12,012 bases of DNA from Saprospiraceae bacterium (GTDB lineage Bacteria > Bacteroidota > Bacteroidia > Chitinophagales > Saprospiraceae). Of the stretch, positions 6,246-12,012 are shown one piece after another; position 1 is the first letter of the stretch, and every line of letters begins with the position of its first letter. The notes under the pieces are model-generated. The model did no database searches. It worked only from the letters and a program-made list of their open reading frames with translations, and was not told where the DNA came from. Both the position numbers and the translations under genes were made by a program. Location: the NCBI GenBank assembly GCA_020852155.1, contig JADZBJ010000209.1:1-12012 (forward strand), written 5' to 3'.

Positions 6246-7679
6246 ATGGGTGAAATCGCAAATCCGCAATCGGCTGATATTCAGCGCATTTTTGACCTGC
6301 AAAAGCAGCATCAATGGGCTGTTGCCCGCACTGATCATCGCCAGCGAAAGGCGAAACTCATGCATTTGCACGATACTGTTTTGCGATATGAAAATGAAAT
6401 TCGCGCAGCATTGTGGCAGGATTTGCGGAAAGGCGAAACAGAAACATCCATTAGCGAGATTGGCGCTGTATGCGGCGAGATTCGGCACACCTGCCGGCAT
6501 TTACAATCCTGGATGACACCCAAAAGGGTCATTACACCGATTGTCGCATTCGGCGCCAATTCTGAAATCCGTTACGAACCACGCGGAGTCTGCCTCGTGC
6601 TTTCTCCGTGGAATTTCCCTTTTAACCTGACCCTGATTCCCATCGTTTCGGCAGTGGCAGCCGGTAATACCGTTATTGCGAAGGCTTCGGAGCACGCTCC
6701 TGCCAGCGCAGCCCTGATGAAAAAAATCGTGGAAGAATGCTTCCCACCCGAAGAAGTAGCGATGGTCGAAGGCGATGCCAATGTAGCCAGGACTTTAACG
6801 TCCATGCCTTTCGATCATATCTTCTTTACCGGAGGGCCTGAAATCGGGAAACATGTCATGGCTGCCGCAGCGCTCAACCTGACCTCCGTTACCCTTGAAT
6901 TAGGCGGAAAAAACCCCACTTTCGTGCACGACAGCGCTGACCTTGACAATGCTGCCGCCAAGATCGCGTGGGTGAAAGCGTTCAATGCCGGGCAAATGTG
7001 TACAGCGCCGGATTACGTTTTGGTAGATGAAAAACTAAGGGACAAACTGGTCGCGCGCATTGGGGATAAATTCAGCCAATTCTATGGCCATACGCCCGAA
7101 GCACGCCGACAGTCGCCGGACTATTGCCGTTTAATTCATCCGCAGCATTATCAAAGGGTAAAAGCGCTGCTGGATGATGCTGTTTCGCTCGGCGCTAAAA
7201 TTGCGTGGGGCGGCGCCTGTATCGCTGAAGAAAAATTCATCGAACCGACCATCCTGATTGACATACCTGAAAACGCTAAAATCTGGCAGGAAGAAATTTT
7301 TGGTCCATTGCTGCCTGTGCGGACGTATCAGACCATCGAACAAGCCCTGACTTATGTCAATGCACGACCGAAACCGCTGGCCGCTTATATTTTTAGCACG
7401 AATCGCCGCGTAACGGATCAAATACTGGCAGAAACACGCTCCGGCGGCGTTACTGTCAATGATTGCAGCACCCATTTTTACAACTTTGAACTCCCGTTTG
7501 GCGGCGTCAATTACAGTGGTATGGGCAGTTGCCACGGCGAATTCGGGTTCAAGCAATTCAGCCACGAACGCGGCGTTTTGCGGCAGTTCAGGTTGTTTCC
7601 CACCACAAATTTATTGCTCCCTCCTTATGGTGGAAAAATAGCCAGCACCATCCTGTATGGTTTGAAGCGGCTGTTTTAA
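6246..7679 (+). CDS. NAD(P)-dependent aldehyde dehydrogenase, class 3 (ALDH3)-like
   Basis: This 477-residue enzyme should oxidise an aldehyde to its acid with NAD(P)+. Visible motifs are PWNFP at 121-125 with the oxyanion Asn123, Lys146 for cofactor binding, the FTGG turn at 194-197, the general base Glu218 in LELGGKNP, the nucleophile Cys252 in FNAGQMCTAPD, and EEIFGPLLPV at 349-358. Short length without a long N-terminal arm, and a C-terminal extension with PPYGGK followed by a hydrophobic tail, resemble ALDH3 fatty-aldehyde and coniferyl-aldehyde dehydrogenases. Two deviations are seen: KASE where KPSE is usual, and TGG where TGS is common. The tail (about 455-477) could touch the membrane, which fits a lipid aldehyde and the neighbouring membrane protein, but this is inference. 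The gene follows DUF983 by 2 bp and overlaps the convergent OsmC gene by 4 bp. Confidence 0.92.
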   Translation: MGEIANPQSADIQRIFDLQKQHQWAVARTDHRQRKAKLMHLHDTVLRYENEIRAALWQDLRKGETETSISEIGAVCGEIRHTCRHLQSWMTPKRVITPIVAFGANSEIRYEPRGVCLVLSPWNFPFNLTLIPIVSAVAAGNTVIAKASEHAPASAALMKKIVEECFPPEEVAMVEGDANVARTLTSMPFDHIFFTGGPEIGKHVMAAAALNLTSVTLELGGKNPTFVHDSADLDNAAAKIAWVKAFNAGQMCTAPDYVLVDEKLRDKLVARIGDKFSQFYGHTPEARRQSPDYCRLIHPQHYQRVKALLDDAVSLGAKIAWGGACIAEEKFIEPTILIDIPENAKIWQEEIFGPLLPVRTYQTIEQALTYVNARPKPLAAYIFSTNRRVTDQILAETRSGGVTVNDCSTHFYNFELPFGGVNYSGMGSCHGEFGFKQFSHERGVLRQFRLFPTTNLLLPPYGGKIASTILYGLKRLF

Positions 7680-8149
7680 ACATCCTGGCTCGTTACCGTC
7701 ACTTCGTGTGACACCGGGAAATTACAGGAATTGGCAATGAAACACATCCGATTCGCTGGCTCATGCAACGTATGGGCTTTCTCCTTCATGTCATTGCGCA
7801 AAACAACTACTTGCGGACGGAGCATTACCTGCTCAAAACGCCCGGAACCATCAGCTGTTTCGGTCATTAACCCGCTTGCGCTGTCGGAATAAGACACAAC
7901 GACAACGCCCGCATCAGCGCACAGGTGTAAGTACCATAGCATGTGGCACGACGACAAAGCAGCAACCAGCATTTCCTCGGGGTTATACCTGGCAGGGTCG
8001 CCCCTGAAAGCGGGATCCGCCGAACCATACACGTCCGGCTTGCCTGGATGACTGATAACATAGTTGCGATCGTAGGCACGATAGGCGGCCGTTCCCTGGC
8101 CTCTGTTGCCTGTCCAGTTTAGTTGAATGGCGTAATGGTGTTGCGACAT
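7676..8149 (-). CDS. OsmC/Ohr family protein (thiol peroxidase-like)
   Basis: This 157-residue protein belongs to the OsmC/Ohr fold, whose characterised members reduce organic hydroperoxides in the cytoplasm using two cysteines and a dithiol donor. The two candidate redox cysteines are present: Cys68 in NPEEMLVAALSSCHMLWYL, the conserved helix, and Cys142 in CFIANSCNFPV near the C-terminus. Length is slightly above the usual 135-150. The sequence is closer to the broader OsmC group than to classical Ohr, so hydroperoxide specificity is uncertain. The ATG at 8149 gives the standard N-terminal beta-strand. Its stop codon lies inside that of the convergent aldehyde dehydrogenase. Upstream on the same strand is the T9SS protein gene, separated by a terminator, so it is likely transcribed alone. 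Confidence 0.88.
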   Translation of the reverse strand: MSQHHYAIQLNWTGNRGQGTAAYRAYDRNYVISHPGKPDVYGSADPAFRGDPARYNPEEMLVAALSSCHMLWYLHLCADAGVVVVSYSDSASGLMTETADGSGRFEQVMLRPQVVVLRNDMKEKAHTLHEPANRMCFIANSCNFPVSHEVTVTSQDV

Positions 8150-8228
8150 AGGGTTTAATATGATAGTGAGATGATAATTTTGGGTAAAAACAGGATTTAG
8201 AGAGGTTGTTTAAATTTCCCTGCTGGCT

Positions 8229-8236
8229 CAAAGTTA
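8229..8236 (-). promoter_or_regulatory. Weak candidate -7 element for the OsmC gene
   Basis: On the minus strand this reads TAACTTTG, matching TAnnTTTG, and would give a leader of about 75 nt. No -33 TTG exists at the right distance because that position is occupied by the terminator stem, so this may be a chance match within the AT-rich terminator tail. Confidence 0.22.
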
Positions 8237-8240
8237 TAAA

Positions 8241-8289
8241 AAGCAAAGGGGCCGGCTCTTGCATTACGCAGAGTCCGGCCCCTTTGTTT
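8241..8289 (-). terminator. Intrinsic terminator of the T9SS surface-protein gene
   Basis: A GC-rich stem pairs 8245-8255 with 8275-8285 (11 bp) and 8256-8259 with 8270-8273, with one bulged base at 8274, a 10-nt loop, and an extension through 8241-8244/8286-8289 including one G-U pair. On the minus strand the stem is followed by CTTTTT (U-tract at 8242-8238). It sits about 150 nt downstream of the surface-protein stop codon and upstream of the OsmC gene, so it should insulate the two. The plus-strand side ends in TTTGTTTG, which is weaker. Confidence 0.75.
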
Positions 8290-8292
8290 GTT

Positions 8293-8340
8293 AGCGGGCT
8301 TGGGTGAGCGCCCCATCTATTTGGGACGCTCACACCCGCT
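8293..8340. repeat. Second large hairpin in the 3' region of the surface-protein gene
   Basis: The left arm 8293-8310 and right arm 8327-8340 share AGCGGG/CCCGCT at the base and TGAGCG/CGCTCA nearer the loop, separated by a small asymmetric internal loop; CCC/GGG pairs extend it towards an 8-nt loop. No U-tract follows on either strand. It lies 3 bp from the terminator stem, so the two hairpins stack. It may stabilise the mRNA 3' end or represent a decayed intergenic palindrome. Confidence 0.55.
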
Positions 8341-8410
8341 TTCTTCAACTGTTCTCCCCCAACTTTTTGGAGGCTGACAACAGCCTTCGAAAGAGCAACT
8401 ATTTTTTTAT

Positions 8411-8430
8411 GTGCCGGTGTTAGCCGGCGC
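8411..8430. other. Short hairpin just after the surface-protein stop codon
   Basis: GCCGG (8413-8417) pairs with CCGGC (8424-8428), with flanking 8411-8412/8429-8430 pairs and a 6-nt centre. It is 10 nt beyond the minus-strand stop codon at 8440-8442. What follows on the minus strand is A-rich rather than U-rich, so it is not a standard terminator. The rest of the 290-bp gap (8341-8410, 8150-8228) shows only a 6-bp stem at 8371-8386 and no gene. Confidence 0.4.
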
Positions 8431-8439
8431 TTTCTGTTC

Positions 8440-11400
8440 TTATTTCACTTGAATCATCTTGCGTGTCGCAGCATCGTCAGGTGTTTCCAGTGTGTAGTAG
8501 TACAACCCGGATGCTGTGTTTTGCAAGGCGCTTTTCTCAACGATAAAGGCATTGTAGCCTGCTGCGAAATCACCTTTCTGGCTGTGAACCAATTGGCCAT
8601 TGCCATCCCTGACGCTCAGTGTAGCGGTGCAGGATTTCGGCAGGTAGAAGCCAATTTGTGTACGGTTGACAAACGGGTTAGGCTGGTTCTGATACAGTTC
8701 AAAGCCTTGTCCAGTGATGATACTACCCTGTGGGCTGGTGAAGCGAAGCGCGATGTTGCCGCGTTCAACGCTTTGTCCGGCAGCCGGTTGTTGAGCGTAG
8801 TATTCAGTAGCGGTAATTCGGCTGCTGAGGCTCAGCATTTTGCTTAATTGGCCGCTTTTCAGTGCTTTAAAGCGCAGTGAGAAGGCTGGTTGAGCAACGC
8901 CTTTTGCAGCATTCCAACTGGCCGTTACTGCGTGTTCACCACTCAGGATAGCGAAGTTATTATCATCCATTTCCTTCACCGGAATCACTTCCAGTGCTTG
9001 CAGTTCAGCGCCGTAGTTGAGTGTAAACTGGCAACCCAGCACTTTTTCAGCAGCCGTCAGGGTGACTGTAAATTCTTCTCCGGCTTCTACCTGTTGTTCT
9101 TCGAGATCGAACAGCATGGTACTATTGCTACGCGTTTCAGAAGTCATCAGGCTGTTTGCCTGAGCAGATTCGTTGACGTCGCCGACTTTGATGGCTACGA
9201 AGTTATCGTTCATCTGATCGTCGTGAATTTCAGCCACAGTCTTGTTCTCACTAATTGCTGACTGGAAAGGATTCTGCGCATTCGGGAACACAAAATCTTT
9301 GTCAACGAAACGCCATGAGGTATTGGCCGGCAATTCCGGATAGATACCCAGCAGGAGTTTGCGCAATTCAACGATGTCAAAAGTGGTGATCGAGCCTGAT
9401 TTGTTAGCGTCAGCAGCCAGCATTTTGTACGGGCTGTTGAGTGTTTCAATACCCAGGATATGTTTCGAAATCAGCACCAGGTCGTAAGTGGATACACCAT
9501 TCAATGGATTTTCATCATAGTTTGGTGTAACGGTGTAGTTAGCGAACATCGGTACTGCATTCAGGAATCCGTAGTGACCGCTTTGGTCTGTGATACTGAA
9601 ATTCGAGAATGTCGGTCCGGCCGGGTTTTGACCTGAAATCTGCATCATTGCTTCTTCCAGCCCCTGGTCGGCTTCTGTGCGAAGCATACCGGCTACCGTT
9701 GCATTTGTCGTATTACAGTTACCGCCATTGTCCTGAACGATGACGTATGTTTCGCAGTAGTCGGCATTGCCTTCCGAGTCAATAGCCCATATTTCAACGG
9801 GTTGAGTCCCTACTTCCGAGCAATCAAAGGTCACACTGATCTGCGGGTTACCGTCAGGGCCATAAGGGAAACCTGTGCCTGTGCCGCTTTTGCGAATACC
9901 GAATTTGAGGAATTCCAGTGGCGTGCAATTGTCTTCTGCATTCAACAGGAAGTCGGCCGCATAAAGCGTAATCATGTTTGTTGGCATCATATTCACCGAC
10001 AGACCATTGATGCAGGTAACGGTTGGCGCTTTGCAGTCTTTGACAATAATGTCGTACTCGCAAGTTGTTTCATTACCGCAACCATCCATCACCAGCCATT
10101 TCACCTTGTGGCGGCCATGTGGCAACTGTACCGGTGTGTGCGTATTCGGCGCTGCGGCAGTATTCCAGGTGATTTGACCTGTTATGCTTGTACCATTGAC
10201 GGTTGTTTGCAACGCCCAGCGATATACCTGATTAGATGGCACTCCACGTTCATCAAAAGTGATAGGCGTGCCTCCTGTGAAGTTAACAGTGCCCAGGTTG
10301 TTGTAATTAACCTGGCCTGGCGCAGGAGGTACTACGCTGTTGACGACCGTTTCCATTGTCCCGTTACCATCCAGATCAAGGAACAGGATGTAGCGGAATG
10401 TCAGGTGTGGACCAGAGCAGAAATCCGTTGCCGAGATGCTGATATTGGCTGTGCCTTCACACAAATCATGCGAGTTATGCGCAGCATTCCAGAACTGTAG
10501 ATCATTCCATAACGTGGCGTCATTGTTACTCAGATCACATACTTCGACTGGACTTGTCGGGCAAACAGCCACAGGGTCTTGCTGATCCTGAACTTTAATA
10601 ATCTGTTTGTAACGGTAGCAGTTGGCATTGGCATTCCAGAAAGTACTGTAATTGGTAGCCTGCGGATCTGTTGGCGTAATTTTCACCACTGTTGGCGCCC
10701 ACGGAGCAGGCGTTCCCAACGCTGACACTGTCGGGCCGACCATATTGGCAGCACTGTTCAGGTTGCTGTTCGGCGTCGGATTCGGCACGTTAATGCAAGG
10801 CGCATCCGGCAGGTAAGTACACCAGTTGATGATCTGCCAGGTACGTTCAATCTTGTAACAAGCATCAGGCACTACTGTGAAGATCACATCTTCATAACTC
10901 ACGCCCAGCAGTTCACAATCTTCGCCCAAAAACTGGGGTTCGCCAAAGGCTGTGCCCAAACTGTCGCATTGCGTGATAAACTTGTCATCAGGGAATTTGA
11001 CGGCGTAGTTCTGGTTGTAAGTCACGACAACGCGTTGTGTGCATTGGCTGAATGCCCCACGGCAGTCGTAAGCCCTGAACGTACGGGTAATGGTTCCCTT
11101 ATTACAAACCGAGTCGAAGTTGCTGTAATTCACAGTGTGTTGCAAACCTTTCACACCCATGAAATTATAGGATGTGTCCAGGCAACAGTTATCCACAACT
11201 ACTGGCAAGCCATAAGACCACAATGAAGGGTCGAACAGGTTGCAAGTCACGGTTACATTGAGCGGTGGCTCGCAGAGTGGCTTGAGTTTGTCCTGTACTT
11301 CGACTTCTACCTCGCATTCATTATAAATGAAAGAGCCGTCGGGCAAAGTACTCAGGTTCCCATCCGGGTCAAGTTGATATACCCTCAGGATTACTTTTTG

Positions 11401-12012
11401 GGATGTTCCCACTTCGCAGCAGTAGAATTTCAAGGTATCTGATTCCGCTGTTGCGATGTCCTTTTCGCAAGCATTGAGCGAGTTGATACAGTCGCTGTAC
11501 GGTGCTTTGCGTCGAACAGTAAATTTAATTGCATTACAGTTATCATACGAGCCGGCATCAAGGTTGACAGCAGCCATATAGCCTACACCTGCAAACTGGC
11601 AGGTTGACTGGTTGGGTTCGTAGCAGTCATTCGGATCGTCCAGACCCAGCGCTACTACTGTAAACTCTGTACATACGGCTGTCGGAGGAGAATAGTCTTT
11701 AACGCTCAGCGTAAACATACAAGTGCTGGTGTTTCCGCAAGCATCTTCAGCAGTATAGGTCACACGGTGATCACCCACAGGCAGGCAACCAGAACTTCCC
11801 ATAACACCAAGCGTATCCGGCAAGGAAATGTTGTTACCCGGGAAATTGGTGATATTACCTGGCAAAAGGATTGTATTGGTTATCAGTCCTGTATATGGAT
11901 CCACTGTTTCAATGGTCGCCGTCAAGCCATGCACCTGTGCGCATTGGTCCTGAAGGATGACATCAGGCAAGTTGACAGTGGCGCAGCAAGCAAACGGATC
12001 GGTTGTTGACAC
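8440..12012 (-). CDS. T9SS-secreted multidomain surface protein with HYR-like, dockerin-like and cohesin-like regions (N-terminally partial)
   Basis: The visible 1190 residues are the C-terminal part; the frame is open at the window edge and the terminal GTG is in mid-domain, not a start. Four or more Cys-rich HYR/Ig-like modules recur, with boundary motifs of the form V(K/Q)D-x-P-x-V-x-C at about residues 104-114, 239-257, 474-492 and 657-667; typical repeat phrases are DACGNTSTC (90-98) and DGCGNETTC (643-651). A carboxypeptidase-regulatory-like segment (about 768-830) follows. Next is a dockerin-like pair of calcium loops, DENPLNGVSTYD (833-844) and DANKSGSITTFD (868-879), each before a helix ending in LGI. 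A cohesin-like beta domain occupies about 965-1092. The type A T9SS sorting domain covers about 1104-1190 (FELYQNQPNPF, then SGLYYYTL and a Lys-rich end). The protein is exported, then anchored or released at the outer membrane. Adhesion or matrix binding is likely but unproven. Confidence 0.88.
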   Translation of the reverse strand: MSTTDPFACCATVNLPDVILQDQCAQVHGLTATIETVDPYTGLITNTILLPGNITNFPGNNISLPDTLGVMGSSGCLPVGDHRVTYTAEDACGNTSTCMFTLSVKDYSPPTAVCTEFTVVALGLDDPNDCYEPNQSTCQFAGVGYMAAVNLDAGSYDNCNAIKFTVRRKAPYSDCINSLNACEKDIATAESDTLKFYCCEVGTSQKVILRVYQLDPDGNLSTLPDGSFIYNECEVEVEVQDKLKPLCEPPLNVTVTCNLFDPSLWSYGLPVVVDNCCLDTSYNFMGVKGLQHTVNYSNFDSVCNKGTITRTFRAYDCRGAFSQCTQRVVVTYNQNYAVKFPDDKFITQCDSLGTAFGEPQFLGEDCELLGVSYEDVIFTVVPDACYKIERTWQIINWCTYLPDAPCINVPNPTPNSNLNSAANMVGPTVSALGTPAPWAPTVVKITPTDPQATNYSTFWNANANCYRYKQIIKVQDQQDPVAVCPTSPVEVCDLSNNDATLWNDLQFWNAAHNSHDLCEGTANISISATDFCSGPHLTFRYILFLDLDGNGTMETVVNSVVPPAPGQVNYNNLGTVNFTGGTPITFDERGVPSNQVYRWALQTTVNGTSITGQITWNTAAAPNTHTPVQLPHGRHKVKWLVMDGCGNETTCEYDIIVKDCKAPTVTCINGLSVNMMPTNMITLYAADFLLNAEDNCTPLEFLKFGIRKSGTGTGFPYGPDGNPQISVTFDCSEVGTQPVEIWAIDSEGNADYCETYVIVQDNGGNCNTTNATVAGMLRTEADQGLEEAMMQISGQNPAGPTFSNFSITDQSGHYGFLNAVPMFANYTVTPNYDENPLNGVSTYDLVLISKHILGIETLNSPYKMLAADANKSGSITTFDIVELRKLLLGIYPELPANTSWRFVDKDFVFPNAQNPFQSAISENKTVAEIHDDQMNDNFVAIKVGDVNESAQANSLMTSETRSNSTMLFDLEEQQVEAGEEFTVTLTAAEKVLGCQFTLNYGAELQALEVIPVKEMDDNNFAILSGEHAVTASWNAAKGVAQPAFSLRFKALKSGQLSKMLSLSSRITATEYYAQQPAAGQSVERGNIALRFTSPQGSIITGQGFELYQNQPNPFVNRTQIGFYLPKSCTATLSVRDGNGQLVHSQKGDFAAGYNAFIVEKSALQNTASGLYYYTLETPDDAATRKMIQVK

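Noticed and set aside
7983..8348. 121-residue minus-strand ORF covering the hairpins and the 5' part of the OsmC gene
   Set aside because: It overlaps the OsmC gene in another frame and runs through the terminator stems; its sequence is a by-product of these.
8411..8430. Intrinsic terminator immediately after the surface-protein stop
   Set aside because: The stem is followed by A-rich, not U-rich, sequence on the minus strand; the stem at 8241-8289 is the better candidate.
9802..10500. 232-residue plus-strand ORF
   Set aside because: It is wholly antisense to the strongly supported surface-protein frame and shows no recognisable domain.
12010..12012. GTG as start codon of the large surface protein
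   Set aside because: It is only the first codon in the window; no signal peptide follows and the sequence is in the middle of an HYR-like module.

Overview
This window reads as a chromosomal segment of a Bacteroidota bacterium, most plausibly of the Saprospiraceae type. Three things support this. The large protein at the right edge ends in a type IX secretion (T9SS) C-terminal sorting domain, and that system is confined largely to Bacteroidota. The genes lack Shine-Dalgarno sequences. Two promoter-like sites match the Bacteroidota consensus TAnnTTTG. The phylum call is firm; the family call is inference from the HYR-like/dockerin/cohesin-like architecture of the surface protein.

Layout, left to right. 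Positions 1-153 are a small TIR-bounded, gene-free palindromic element, followed by a 9-bp tandem repeat that runs into the stop codon of the first gene. On the minus strand, fadH-like 2,4-dienoyl-CoA reductase (2064-4079) is followed after 45 bp by a long-chain acyl-CoA synthetase (195-2018), probably one operon for fatty-acid activation and unsaturated-chain beta-oxidation. The divergent intergenic region (4080-4393) holds a second gene-free element of about 150 bp with terminal inverted repeats, a flanking 9-10 bp direct repeat, and an inner palindrome of 'cgcagatt' units. It lies between two predicted promoters. On the plus strand are a lone E2 acyltransferase of a 2-oxo acid dehydrogenase complex (4394-5716), then a DUF983 zinc-ribbon membrane protein (5860-6243) and a class-3-like aldehyde dehydrogenase (6246-7679) separated by 2 bp. 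An OsmC-family protein (7676-8149, minus) converges on the aldehyde dehydrogenase with a 4-bp stop-codon overlap. A 290-bp spacer with stacked hairpins, one a good intrinsic terminator, separates it from a large T9SS-secreted, cysteine-rich protein (8440 to beyond 12012, minus), which is truncated at its N-terminus by the window edge.

Four of the genes concern acyl-CoA, 2-oxo acid or aldehyde oxidation, with OsmC for hydroperoxide defence, so the left and middle parts fit lipid and organic-acid catabolism. The genes are ordinary. The most unusual content is the pair of small nested-palindrome elements, which share a plan (TIR ends, inner palindrome with 9-nt periodicity, about 150 bp, no gene) but not a sequence; one shows signs of insertion just upstream of a core promoter. 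No phage, CRISPR, defence or biosynthetic gene cluster is visible.
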